Shown here piece by piece: positions 33,365-43,012 of a DNA stretch of 64,000 bases. The stretch lies in the IMG/VR virus record IMGVR_UViG_3300030117_001886, positions 1 to 64,000 of that record. The stretch is one strand, 5' to 3'. The notes beneath the pieces are model-generated. The model ran no database searches. It was not told the origin of the DNA and saw only the letters and a list, made by a program, of their open reading frames with translations. Both the position numbers and the translations under genes were made by a program. Origin of the DNA: a virus. The number at the start of each line of letters is the position of its first letter. Position 1 is the stretch's first letter.

Positions 33365-35319
33365 ATACACATCTATTTAGTCCAGCAGCTAGCCACTTTC
33401 TAGAATATGGCTACTATACAAACGCTTTGCCTGGAACTAAGTCATACTATGATTATTGGGATTTAGAAAAACAAAGATGTCTGTACGGATATGAGGTTGA
33501 TAGTGTAAGCATTACTGGCTTTCACTATTTTTATTTAAACTACTGTCGTATGGAAAGAGCAGTAGAAGAAATACAACCTGATGGCAGCATGTTAAACAGG
33601 CGTGAGAACAGCTTCCCATCTTTCTATGATGGAGATTACGAATACTTTCATGCAGTAGATCAAGCAAGAAAAGAAGATAAACATTTAGCAGTACTAAAAG
33701 CTAGACGTAAAGGATTCTCATACAAGGCTGCAGCTATGTTAGTAAGAAACTATTATTTTCAAAGAGGTAGTAGAGGTTATGTATTTGCTAGTCAGAAAGA
33801 ATATCTGATCGGTGATGGCCTGTTATCAAAGGCCTGGGACATCATATCATTTGTAGATGATAATACAGCATGGACACAACCACGTCTTAGAGACCGTGAG
33901 ATGCACAAACAGTCAGGCTATAAAAAGAATATAAACGGTGCACTAGTTGAGCTTGGTATGAAGGCTCAGATAATAGGCGTATCATTGAAAGACGATCCCG
34001 ACAAGGTTCGTGGTAAGGCGGGTGATCTAGTTTTCTTTGAGGAAGCTGGGTCATTCCCTGGCCTTTTGAAAGCTTGGGAGGTAGCTATGCCAACAATGCG
34101 TCAAGGTAGCAAGACCTTGGGTACAATGATAGCATTTGGTACAGGTGGTGCTGAAGGTTCTGACTTTCATGCATTGGAAGAATTATTCTATAGTCCAGAT
34201 GCATACGATTGTTTAGCGTTTGAGAATATATGGGATGATGGTGCACAGGGTAGTACATGTGGTTACTTTGTACCTATATATCAGAACTTAGAAGGATTTA
34301 TAGATAAGGATGGTAACTCTGATATACAGTCTGCAAAAGCATACGAAATGGATCAAAGGGAGAAGAAAAAATTAGCAGCTGATACAAAAACATTTGATCA
34401 ATATATAGCTGAACATCCTATGAATCCAGGTGAGGCAACTCTACAGATTACAGCAAATCTGTTTGATGTATCATCACTGCAAGCTCAGTATAATACAGTA
34501 AAAGTTAACAACCTGACTTCCAAGGCAATACCAGGAAGACTGCATTATGGTAAGGGGGAGACTATAAAATTTACACCGGACTACACACTAAAACCTATAT
34601 TTAAGTTCCCACATAACAAGACTGATAACAACGCAGGTTGTGTAACTATGTGGGAAGCTCCATATAAAGATAAGAAAGGAGTAGTGCCTCATAATTTATA
34701 TATTATTGGGCATGACCCTTATGGACAAAACAGGTCAGCAGATTCTACATCACTTGGATCTGCATATGTACTTAAGAGAGTAAATAATCTATCACAACCA
34801 GATGATATACTTGTAGCTAGTTATGTAGGTAGACCTGAAACTCAAGATGAATTTAATCGTAACTTATTTATGTTGGCTGATTATTACAATGCCAGGATAG
34901 GATTTGAGAATGATCGTGGTGAAGTTATAGCATACGCAAAACGACATAGAAAGTTACACAGATTGCAGCCAGAGTTTGAAATGCTAGATAAAAAAGAGTT
35001 ACAATCTAGACGTGTAAGACGTAGTTATGGCATGCATATGACCCAAGCTAGAAAGCAGCAAGGTGAGATATATATAAGAGACTGGCTAAATTCAGCACGA
35101 GGGGTTGAAAGTGAAGGCAAAGAATCGTTAAATTTGCATAAGATCTATGACCCAGCACTGTTGCAAGAATTAATTAAATTTAATCATAAAGGTAACTTTG
35201 ACCGAGTTATGTCTCTTATGATAGCAATGTACCATTCCAGAGAGTTGTACAATGCTGAAGTAAAGAATATATATGAAGATAGATCTACGGATGATTTCTT
35301 CAATAGACAAATGTTTTAA
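33331..35319 (+). CDS. terL: terminase large subunit
   Basis: The protein has 662 residues. The ATPase domain has a Walker A variant LKARRKGFSYKAA (residues 122-134), Walker B GDLVFFEEAG (near residue 232) with the catalytic glutamates, and a coupling motif region MIAFGTGGAEG. The nuclease domain has IGHDPYGQ (near 459) and GFENDRGEVIAY (near 523), with acidic metal ligands of the RNase H-like fold. It cuts and pumps DNA through the portal encoded next. The gene order TerL, portal, scaffold, capsid is typical of crAss-like phages. Confidence 0.95.
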   Translation: MSGVSKNKRFIDTHLFSPAASHFLEYGYYTNALPGTKSYYDYWDLEKQRCLYGYEVDSVSITGFHYFYLNYCRMERAVEEIQPDGSMLNRRENSFPSFYDGDYEYFHAVDQARKEDKHLAVLKARRKGFSYKAAAMLVRNYYFQRGSRGYVFASQKEYLIGDGLLSKAWDIISFVDDNTAWTQPRLRDREMHKQSGYKKNINGALVELGMKAQIIGVSLKDDPDKVRGKAGDLVFFEEAGSFPGLLKAWEVAMPTMRQGSKTLGTMIAFGTGGAEGSDFHALEELFYSPDAYDCLAFENIWDDGAQGSTCGYFVPIYQNLEGFIDKDGNSDIQSAKAYEMDQREKKKLAADTKTFDQYIAEHPMNPGEATLQITANLFDVSSLQAQYNTVKVNNLTSKAIPGRLHYGKGETIKFTPDYTLKPIFKFPHNKTDNNAGCVTMWEAPYKDKKGVVPHNLYIIGHDPYGQNRSADSTSLGSAYVLKRVNNLSQPDDILVASYVGRPETQDEFNRNLFMLADYYNARIGFENDRGEVIAYAKRHRKLHRLQPEFEMLDKKELQSRRVRRSYGMHMTQARKQQGEIYIRDWLNSARGVESEGKESLNLHKIYDPALLQELIKFNHKGNFDRVMSLMIAMYHSRELYNAEVKNIYEDRSTDDFFNRQMF

Positions 35320-35322
35320 TAT

Positions 35323-37560
35323 ATGTACGCAGCAAATCATAGTATACCCAAACAAAAACTTGCAGATTCTAAAAAGAATGACAAGTGGGGAAAAGAATGC
35401 GTAGAAGCTTTTATAGGCTTATCAAATACAAATGGATATGGTAACCGCAAGAGTAAACTACAGCAACTGTATGACTATTATAATGGTCACGTAGAGGAAG
35501 AAGATTATAAATACGTAACAAAACCTTACGGTAAAAGCCGTAGTAACTTTCCTTCCAAAATACGTAATTATCCTATTATCAAACCCATCATAGATCTTTT
35601 ATTAGGAGAAAAATCTAAACGACCTCTTAATTACAGTGTTGTAGTTAAAAATGCGGATACCGTGTCTATTAAAGAGGAGGCTAAGAAAGCTACTCTAATG
35701 CAGGTTATGCAACAAAAATTTATCAACCGTCTTAATCAGATGGGAATGCAAACTGGTATGCCCACAGAAGAGGTACAGATGCCAAAGCAAGTAGCAGAAT
35801 TATTTGAAAAGAGTTATGTAGATGCTAGAGCAATCATGGGTCAGCAGGCTGTAAACTATATTATGCAAGAACAAGAGATGTATGATAAGTTTCAGAAAGC
35901 TTGGTTTCATTTCTTAGTATCAGGTGAGTGCTACACACATAGAGGGGTAAGACATAATGAACCATTTTACGAGGTACTAAATCCTGTAGATATTGACTAT
36001 GATAAAGATCCTGACTGTGAGTTTGTGGAAGATGGAGACTGGGCATTGATTCGTAAATATGCACATGCATCTACAATCGTAGATATGTTTAGAGAAGAAC
36101 TTACAGATGCTCAGATAGACAGATTAGAGAGACCTGAAGAGTTTTCTAATGATGCACACTTAAGTCAAGGTTATTCTATGCATAATGTAGAAATGTACAG
36201 AAGCAGACTTATTGAGGTAAATACTGTTTACTGGAAGTCAATGAAACAGGTTGGATTCTTAACATACCCAAATCCTATTACAGGAGAAATGGAAGAGCAG
36301 GTAGTAGAAGGAAAAACAAAACTTACAGATGAACTAAAAGAGGCAGGTGCTAAGATTTCATATGAATGGGTAACAGAAGTGTGGCAAGGTACAAAGATTG
36401 CTGATGATATGTACGTAGATGTTCGTCCAGTAGAAAATCAAAGATTTACACTTGACAACCCATCAAACGGTAAGCTACCAATCAATGGTAGAAAGTATTC
36501 TGAAATAAACTCAGAGAATATATCACTTGTAGGATTAGGTATTCCTTACCAAATAAATTACAATATCTACAAGTACAGATTAGAAATTGCTATTGCAAAA
36601 TCAAAAGATATTATTGCACAGTTTGACATCAACATGATTCCTAAAAAGTGGGACATGGATAAGTTTATGTACTATGTTGATGCAACTGGTATTGCATGGG
36701 TAGACTATAACAAAGAAGGTATGCAGCTGAATCCTCAACATCAAGCTGTAATGGACATGTCTATCAAAACTATAGAACAGTATGTTGTATTACTAGAATC
36801 TATCATACAAGAATGGGAAAGAATCTCAGGAGTAAATAGACAAAGACAGGGTAGTATTGGAACATATGCAGGTAAAGGAACAAGTCAGCAAGCTATTGTA
36901 CAATCTTCACACATTACAGAAGATATGTTCCGTAAATTTGCTAGACTAGAGCAAAGAGATATACAAGCTATTTTAGATTATTCTAAAGATGCTTGGAATG
37001 GTAGTAAGAGTGCAATGTTTTATATGCCTGACGGAACATCTGAGTTCTTTAGCATTGATGGTACTGACTACTCTGAAACTAACTATGGTATATTTGCTAG
37101 TAACTCAGCTTCTGATATTGAGAAGAAAATGAAGGTAGAGCAACTAGCACAAGCTATGATACAGAATGGTACACCAGCATCTATTGTAGCAGAAGCTATA
37201 GATCAAGAAAGCTTTACAGCTATCAAAGATAAGATTAGAGCTGCTGAGAAAGCACAGCAAGAATTGCAACAAGCACAGCAGCAAGCTCAGATGGAGATGC
37301 AAGAAAAACAAATCCAAGCAGCTAATCAACAAAAAGCAATGGAGATGGACAACTCTGAGAAGAACAGACAGACTCAGATTGAAGTTGCACTAATCAATGC
37401 AGAAGCAAATCAAGAACTAAAACGTCAAGAGTTAGAACTTAAAGCTCAAGAGCTAAAAGATAAAGCTGACAATATGGATGACAAGATTAGACTTGAAGAG
37501 AAAAGAATAAATTCACAAGAACGAGTAGCAAAGGATAGCAAACGAAATGCCTCTAAATAA
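35323..37560 (+). CDS. portal protein
   Basis: The protein has 745 residues and directly follows TerL. It has a portal-like core (NYPIIKPIIDLLLGEKSKRP, YEVLNPVDIDYDKDPD, WERISGVNRQRQGSIGTYAG) and a very long Gln/Glu/Lys-rich C-terminal helix (about residues 640-745). That helix probably forms the barrel or a coiled coil reaching into the head. It forms the DNA entry ring and the docking site for the terminase. The size matches crAss-like portals. The next gene overlaps it by 14 bases. Confidence 0.9.
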   Translation: MYAANHSIPKQKLADSKKNDKWGKECVEAFIGLSNTNGYGNRKSKLQQLYDYYNGHVEEEDYKYVTKPYGKSRSNFPSKIRNYPIIKPIIDLLLGEKSKRPLNYSVVVKNADTVSIKEEAKKATLMQVMQQKFINRLNQMGMQTGMPTEEVQMPKQVAELFEKSYVDARAIMGQQAVNYIMQEQEMYDKFQKAWFHFLVSGECYTHRGVRHNEPFYEVLNPVDIDYDKDPDCEFVEDGDWALIRKYAHASTIVDMFREELTDAQIDRLERPEEFSNDAHLSQGYSMHNVEMYRSRLIEVNTVYWKSMKQVGFLTYPNPITGEMEEQVVEGKTKLTDELKEAGAKISYEWVTEVWQGTKIADDMYVDVRPVENQRFTLDNPSNGKLPINGRKYSEINSENISLVGLGIPYQINYNIYKYRLEIAIAKSKDIIAQFDINMIPKKWDMDKFMYYVDATGIAWVDYNKEGMQLNPQHQAVMDMSIKTIEQYVVLLESIIQEWERISGVNRQRQGSIGTYAGKGTSQQAIVQSSHITEDMFRKFARLEQRDIQAILDYSKDAWNGSKSAMFYMPDGTSEFFSIDGTDYSETNYGIFASNSASDIEKKMKVEQLAQAMIQNGTPASIVAEAIDQESFTAIKDKIRAAEKAQQELQQAQQQAQMEMQEKQIQAANQQKAMEMDNSEKNRQTQIEVALINAEANQELKRQELELKAQELKDKADNMDDKIRLEEKRINSQERVAKDSKRNASK

Positions 37561-39382
37561 CAGGGAAAAATTAGAAATTATAACTAGGGCTAAGAAGGAT
37601 GGGTATAAAGGTGATTACCTAGAACTATTCAGAATGGCTGAACAGCAGATGCGTCAAGATATGCCTGAACCTCAGTTTAGGGGTGGTGGTTTTGCTAATG
37701 ATATAAATAAACCAAAGAAGTCTACATACGTAGATGCTAGATCTGGTTATGGTTTTCCTACTACTTATGAACATGGTGGTCCTCATACACCTGCTACAGT
37801 TGTTCCAACTTTTCCTGATGTAGACATAACAGCACTTACGGATGAAACTTATGCGTCCTTAACCCCAGCACAGCAACAGTTATATGATGCTTATATAACT
37901 CCAGCGGGTGTTTCACAGTCTATTCCTATTACGGTTGGGGAAGAAAATCAAGTTACAAAAGACATACATTTCATAGATGCTTTAAATTTAGCTGGTAATA
38001 ATCCTGCTACTGATATAATAAATCAGCCAATCCTGAACATGACTGAGAAAGAAAAGATTATATTTAGACAAAAAGGACAGTTTAGAGCTCATGCTAATTC
38101 TGGCTTGCTTGGTAGAGATATTTATATTCCATCTCGAGATGCTTATATGCATGGTCCAAACTTTATGAGAAACAGGAGAACACTTCAGATACCGGAGGGT
38201 ACTTATTTTCATCCTGAAACAAACCCAGGAACAGAAATTGATCTAAATTTAACAGACCCTAAAGATTATGAAAAATATCAGGCTGGTGTAAAAGCAGGTA
38301 TATATATTCCCGATCCTTACGGAAGAGAGAGTGAGTTTGGTCCTGGAAGGACTATTCATCCATCAATGTACCAAAAACCACAATCACAATATCTGGAAAA
38401 AGCTTTTCAGGAGTACGCTCATGTTGACCCTACTCTTACCGGCCCCTTCTCTATGCATGGTCCTGGTGGACGGATTATTACAGACATTGATAGATTACGT
38501 AGAACTGTTGAGGAAGGAGAGTATCCTGATGCTTCTAACTATCAGTCTCCTTATGATCTGGAATATCATACCCATACTGCACCAGACAGTAATGTAAATA
38601 TACTAGCTAACCAATATAGTATGGATAAGTATGATATGATTAATACAAAGCCTACATTAAATTTACCCAAAAAACCAAACCCGCTTCCCTTGATTCAGCA
38701 AAAACACGGCGGCTTCGCTGCATTCTTTGCTAGTGATTATGATAAGTATGTACAGAAGAAAGAGGATGGAGGTAAAAAGGTTGAGTATACAAAACCTAAA
38801 CGTGAGTCTGGTGTGTTTGTTAGTCCATTTGTACAATCATTTAAAACTTCAGACTTACAAAAGCAGCAGGATATTCAAAATATGGATTATGATTTTGATG
38901 CATTTGCAGCAGGTATTGCAGATGTAGAATCTGTAGGAGGAGCACTTATGATTAATGATCAATCTAGTGCTACTGGTTTGTATCAAAGAAGGTTTAGTGA
39001 GATAAAAGATATATACCCTGGAACACGTGAAGAGTTCTCTAAAGATATAGCCGCACAAAAAAGATTTTTTAAAGAAAGGTTTGATAAAGACATAATGAAA
39101 GATGGTATAGAATTATTTAAAGAATATGATCCTCAGATGAATCTTTCTAGATACGGCTTAGATCCTGTAAAAATATCTGCTCTGTCTAATATGTTAGGAA
39201 GACAGGGTACAAGAAAATATTTAGGAAACGTGTTAAGAGATGGTAAATCTCTGGAAGAAGTATTCCCTACTAAATATGGACCTAATAGACAGTTAGGGCG
39301 GGATGGTAAACCTTTAGAAAATAAAACACCAGAAGAATACATAGAACAATTCTATAAGGTGTATTCAGAAAGAGCTAAGTAA
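37547..39382 (+). CDS. virion protein with C-terminal lytic-transglycosylase-like domain
   Basis: The protein has 611 residues. The N-terminal 400 residues are Pro/Gly/Tyr-rich and of low regularity, with FRGGGFAND and YEHGGPHTPATV. The C-terminal 150 residues resemble a transglycosylase core: AGIADVESVGGALMINDQSS with the candidate catalytic Glu (near residue 461), then ATGLYQRRFSEI, the position of the conserved A-x-G-x-x-Q motif. Such domains open the peptidoglycan during DNA entry. Placement right after the portal supports a virion protein. Catalytic activity is inferred. Confidence 0.72.
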   Translation: MPLNNREKLEIITRAKKDGYKGDYLELFRMAEQQMRQDMPEPQFRGGGFANDINKPKKSTYVDARSGYGFPTTYEHGGPHTPATVVPTFPDVDITALTDETYASLTPAQQQLYDAYITPAGVSQSIPITVGEENQVTKDIHFIDALNLAGNNPATDIINQPILNMTEKEKIIFRQKGQFRAHANSGLLGRDIYIPSRDAYMHGPNFMRNRRTLQIPEGTYFHPETNPGTEIDLNLTDPKDYEKYQAGVKAGIYIPDPYGRESEFGPGRTIHPSMYQKPQSQYLEKAFQEYAHVDPTLTGPFSMHGPGGRIITDIDRLRRTVEEGEYPDASNYQSPYDLEYHTHTAPDSNVNILANQYSMDKYDMINTKPTLNLPKKPNPLPLIQQKHGGFAAFFASDYDKYVQKKEDGGKKVEYTKPKRESGVFVSPFVQSFKTSDLQKQQDIQNMDYDFDAFAAGIADVESVGGALMINDQSSATGLYQRRFSEIKDIYPGTREEFSKDIAAQKRFFKERFDKDIMKDGIELFKEYDPQMNLSRYGLDPVKISALSNMLGRQGTRKYLGNVLRDGKSLEEVFPTKYGPNRQLGRDGKPLENKTPEEYIEQFYKVYSERAK

Positions 39383-39451
39383 TATGAAGTGTTATATTAT
39401 AAAAGATATAGTAAAAGATATATACTAGATAAAAACTATAATAATTAATAT

Positions 39452-39459
39452 TAAATTTG
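39452..39459 (+). promoter_or_regulatory. promoter -10 motif before the scaffold gene (near-leaderless)
   Basis: TAAATTTG followed by CAC lies only 6 bases before the ATG at 39466, so a transcript starting from it would be leaderless or nearly so. It shares the TTTGCAC core with 30084 and 30288. The -33 region is AT-rich without a clear TTTG. Confidence 0.5.
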
Positions 39460-39465
39460 CACAAT

Positions 39466-40605
39466 ATGGACAATAAAGAGAAACTAAACTTAGACGACAT
39501 TTCTTTCGATGATTTCATTGATGGAGGTGTAGCAACAGCGGGTGAAGAAGCAGTAGCCAGTGAGCTTGCGGTAGAAGAAACAAAAGAAGAACCAACTAAT
39601 GAACTTGATGAAGATGCAGCAGTCAAAGAATCAGGAGAAGAAGTTGAAGACATCGACACAGACGACGAGGAAGAAGAGGAAGTTGAAGAAACTTCAAATG
39701 ACTCAGCAGCAGATGATGGCGTGGAGGCTACGGAGTCTGCAGAAGATGGAGAAATAGATAACACCGTAATTGGTGAAGTTCTTACAAATCTTGGATATGA
39801 ATTGGAAGGAGACTATGCAGACACTGTAGAAGGTCTTACTCAAATGACACAGGATGTAGCACAAACAATGGCTGAAGATCAGTTGGATAATTTGTTTGAG
39901 CAGTTTCCTGAGATACAACAACATTTAGAGTTTGTCCTAAACGGTGGTGATTCTTCAGAGTTTTACAGTCAAGGCAATAGGCTAAATACAGTAGCAAATG
40001 TTAATCTTACAGAGAATAATGTAAATGCTCAACAAGCTGTACTTGTAGAATACTTCCGAGTAAAAGGACACGATGATTCTTTTATTGCAGAATTATTAGA
40101 AGATTATGCATCTACTGATAAATTATATGATAAGTCTGTAAAAGCAAAAGAAGCATTATTAAAATACGAACAAGCACAGAGAGCTCATCAAATGGAAGCA
40201 CAGAAACAAGCTTCAGCCCAGCAAAGACAGGAGGCACAAAATTTTTGGAGCAATGTAAGTGAAACTATTGAGGAGTCTAGAGAGTTCTCAGGAATAGTAG
40301 TACAACAAAAAGATAAGAAAAAGTTCTTTGACTATATATCTCAGCCAGTTGACAAACAAGGCAACACACAACGTGATCTAGATCATGAGGGTGCTGAGAT
40401 GGATGTTAGGTTAGCAATTGACTATCTAATGTTCAAAGGCTTTAAATTAGAAGATATGATCAAGGCAAAAGCTAAAACAGAAACAGCTAAAACCTTGAGA
40501 AAGCAGATCAAAAGAAGTACGAGATCTGTAAAAGGTGCAAAAGGTAAAGGAGGATCTAAATCATTTGATGTAGATAATCTAGACCTTAGCTTAACAAGTC
40601 TATAG
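39466..40605 (+). CDS. scaffold-type protein upstream of the capsid gene
   Basis: The protein has 379 residues. The first 110 residues are extremely acidic (runs of DDE, EEE), the middle is helical with a long Gln/Ala/Lys coiled coil (EQAQRAHQMEAQKQASAQQR), and the C-terminus is basic (KQIKRSTRSVKGAKGKG). This charge layout and the place immediately before the major capsid gene are typical of phage scaffolding proteins, whose basic end binds the capsid subunit. A TTG nine bases upstream is a possible but less likely start. Confidence 0.72.
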   Translation: MDNKEKLNLDDISFDDFIDGGVATAGEEAVASELAVEETKEEPTNELDEDAAVKESGEEVEDIDTDDEEEEEVEETSNDSAADDGVEATESAEDGEIDNTVIGEVLTNLGYELEGDYADTVEGLTQMTQDVAQTMAEDQLDNLFEQFPEIQQHLEFVLNGGDSSEFYSQGNRLNTVANVNLTENNVNAQQAVLVEYFRVKGHDDSFIAELLEDYASTDKLYDKSVKAKEALLKYEQAQRAHQMEAQKQASAQQRQEAQNFWSNVSETIEESREFSGIVVQQKDKKKFFDYISQPVDKQGNTQRDLDHEGAEMDVRLAIDYLMFKGFKLEDMIKAKAKTETAKTLRKQIKRSTRSVKGAKGKGGSKSFDVDNLDLSLTSL

Positions 40606-40619
40606 GAAGGAACCTATAG
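40600..40619 (+). promoter_or_regulatory. hairpin between scaffold and capsid genes
   Basis: CTATAGG-AAGGAA-CCTATAG is a perfect 7-bp stem overlapping the scaffold stop codon. It could be an RNA-processing or stabilising structure that separates the weakly needed scaffold from the abundant capsid message. There is no U-tract. Confidence 0.45.
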
Positions 40620-40637
40620 CATTAAATTTAAATTGAA

Positions 40638-42059
40638 ATGCGAGTATTAAAAACTTATTACAATGATTCGCAAATGACTGACACTAATTCGTTGGTTAAT
40701 GCGTTGATGGAAAAGCCAACTGAGCTTTCTCCTATCATTACTCATCTCGCAGGACGTGAGGATAGAAAATTTCCTTTGACTATGTTGACAGAAGGTGTAG
40801 GTAACACTGTATCTATTGATCGCTTTGAATACGAGTATCGTGTTAAATCACACACTCAACATATTCGTCCTGTATTAGGCAGCCTTGGTGCAGATCAAGG
40901 ACAAGGTGGAGCAATCTTCACCGTAACATTCCCAGACAAATGGTTTGTTTTCCCATATACATTAGTTTCTCAATCAGGAGTACTATGTAGAATTATGGCT
41001 GAACCACGCGCGGTGAATGGTGCTTATGAGTACGACTTAAAATTAGTTAATCCAAGTACAACTTTAGTTGTTCCTCAAGCAGACGTTACTAACGGTGCTA
41101 TGTGGGGTCAATTGTACGCTAACGTAGGAGTTGACTTCTCAAGAGGTAACGCTTCTAACTGGTCTGCGCCAGGTTTAATCCGTAACAAAATTGGTACGGT
41201 ACGTAAATCTTACCACATGTCTGGTAACGCAAAAGACTATGTTGCTGAGTTTGAATTACCAACTAAAGAAGGTTCAACTACTAAATTATGGATGGACTAT
41301 GAAGAATATCAGCACATGTTACACTTTAAACAAGAGTGTGAGTTGATGTATATGTATGGTGAGAAGACTTATGATGATAATGGTGTAACTACTATGACAG
41401 ACGAAAACGGACAACCTGTTATCGCTGGTCCTGGTTTATTACAACAAATCATTAACAAGGATACTTACTCTACTTTAACTGAAAACAAGTTGAAGAATAT
41501 TATTGGTGACTTATTCTACGGAATGACTGATGCTTCTCAAAAGCAAATTACTCTTTACACTGGAACAGGTGGTATGAGAGAATTTGATGAGGCGTTAAAG
41601 AATCATTTCGGAGCAACTGCTAACTCATTTAAGGTTGGTGGCGAGAATAGATTCATCACAGGTACTGGTCGTTCATTAGGATTGACTGGTTACTTTACAA
41701 CATACGAGCACGTGGATGGACACGTAGTAAATGTAGTTAAACATGATATGTTTGACCACGGCCCAGTTGCACAAGCTCGTTCAAAACACCCTGTTACAGG
41801 ATATTCACTAGAATCTTACCGTATGGTATTTGTTGATAACTCTAACTATGATGGCCAAGCCAACATTCAGATGATCAACAAGAAAGGTCGTGAGTATTTA
41901 AGATGGGCAGTAGCTGGATCTGTAGTACCTAAAGGGTTTGCAGAATCAGATTTACGTGCATCTGATGTAGACGGGGCGTCTGTACACATGTTGAAAACTG
42001 GTGGTATTGTATTGAAGAGATTTGATACTTCACTAGACATTGAGTGTGTACGTTCGTAA
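40638..42059 (+). CDS. major capsid protein (crAss-like, HK97 fold expected)
   Basis: The protein has 473 residues. The start MRVLKTYYNDSQMTD, the segments KPTELSPIITHLAGREDRKFPL and DRFEYEYRVKSHTQ, and the size match crAss-like major capsid proteins. Codon use is visibly richer in C-ending codons than in neighbouring genes, as expected for a very highly expressed gene. It follows the scaffold-type gene and is followed by a strong GC hairpin. About 415 copies would form the shell if the T=9 architecture known for crAss-like phages applies. Confidence 0.92.
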   Translation: MRVLKTYYNDSQMTDTNSLVNALMEKPTELSPIITHLAGREDRKFPLTMLTEGVGNTVSIDRFEYEYRVKSHTQHIRPVLGSLGADQGQGGAIFTVTFPDKWFVFPYTLVSQSGVLCRIMAEPRAVNGAYEYDLKLVNPSTTLVVPQADVTNGAMWGQLYANVGVDFSRGNASNWSAPGLIRNKIGTVRKSYHMSGNAKDYVAEFELPTKEGSTTKLWMDYEEYQHMLHFKQECELMYMYGEKTYDDNGVTTMTDENGQPVIAGPGLLQQIINKDTYSTLTENKLKNIIGDLFYGMTDASQKQITLYTGTGGMREFDEALKNHFGATANSFKVGGENRFITGTGRSLGLTGYFTTYEHVDGHVVNVVKHDMFDHGPVAQARSKHPVTGYSLESYRMVFVDNSNYDGQANIQMINKKGREYLRWAVAGSVVPKGFAESDLRASDVDGASVHMLKTGGIVLKRFDTSLDIECVRS

Positions 42060-42094
42060 GAGGCGTTAATCGCAGTCTATATATCTGGTTTCTC

Positions 42095-42129
42095 GAGATG
42101 AGGGGGGTGTCAAAGCCCCCCGTAATCTC
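42095..42129 (+). terminator. strong GC hairpin after the capsid gene
   Basis: GAGAT and ATCTC flank GGGGGG-TGTCAAAG-CCCCCC, giving an 11-bp stem with a small internal loop. It lacks a T-run, so it may protect the 3' end of the capsid message or cause partial termination that lowers expression of the downstream genes. Confidence 0.6.
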
Positions 42130-42199
42130 ATAACTATAAGAAAGTAGGGTTGAGTATTCTTACAGACCCGAATGGAAATTTAATTTAAAGAACTTAAAA

Positions 42200-43012
42200 A
42201 TGATAAAAAAAGTAATTTTAAGGCGTAAAGAGACTAAGAGTTTCTTGCCTAAAGAGATTCAATTAGAATCAAGAATGTACCTTAGTAGTGTTTATAAAGA
42301 TAGACAACCTCTAAGGGCTTTTAGCGCAGACGAGTGCAAAAAGCATTTAAATGGCCTACTTGATGTAGGTGCTGATCATGTAGATTGGCCTAAGCATGAA
42401 AAGAAATATTGGGCAGAACTATCTATCAATGTTCCTTTTGCAGGAGTAGAGTTAGATATTTCAACAGACGAGGATGGAAGACCAGTTAATCAGGAAGACT
42501 GGATTCGTTACAAGTGGGCACAAAGACACCCACATGTAGCAAACAGTAAGAAAGAAATGGATTCTCAGTTTGGTAAAAGATTTTACATCCTTGACCCAGG
42601 GCAAGAAGTTAGAACTAAGAATAATAAAATTCAAGTTTTAAAAGATGCCGACAAAGAATTTATTAAAGCTTCAGGAAGCGTAGATAAAATGAAACATATT
42701 GTAAAACTTATGTCAAATACTACAAATCCTGATACTCTAACAAAAGAAGAATTAGAGAACTTGCTTTATGAATTAAAGAACGCTGAGCCTGCTAAATTCT
42801 TAAAATTTGCAACTGACAAAGATTTAGAATTAAAAGCTCAGATAGAAGAAATGGTTAGTCTGGAGATATTGCGTAAGATTGGTAATCAAATAATTTATAT
42901 TGATGAGATCTTAGGAGATACAATGAAGGACGCTGTTATACAGTTGAATGATAAAAAGAACTCAGGAAAACTGATGGAACTTAGAGCAAAACTAAAAGAA
43001 GCTAAAAGTTAA
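42200..43012 (+). CDS. conserved virion-region protein, unknown
   Basis: The protein has 270 residues, is highly charged and is largely helical in its C-terminal half (EELENLLYELKNAEPAKFLKF, KLMELRAKLKEAKS). The N-terminal part contains KYWAELSINVPFAGVELDIS and DWIRYKWAQRHPHV. It lies between the capsid and connector-like genes, where crAss-like phages encode head-completion or vertex proteins. It shares one base with the next start (TAATG). No specific family is identified. Confidence 0.72.
   Translation: MIKKVILRRKETKSFLPKEIQLESRMYLSSVYKDRQPLRAFSADECKKHLNGLLDVGADHVDWPKHEKKYWAELSINVPFAGVELDISTDEDGRPVNQEDWIRYKWAQRHPHVANSKKEMDSQFGKRFYILDPGQEVRTKNNKIQVLKDADKEFIKASGSVDKMKHIVKLMSNTTNPDTLTKEELENLLYELKNAEPAKFLKFATDKDLELKAQIEEMVSLEILRKIGNQIIYIDEILGDTMKDAVIQLNDKKNSGKLMELRAKLKEAKS

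Noticed and set aside
39375-39764. 129-codon minus-strand frame with Ser repeats
   Set aside because: The Ser runs are the reverse complement of the acidic GAA/GAC codons of the scaffold gene; it is an artefact of that composition.
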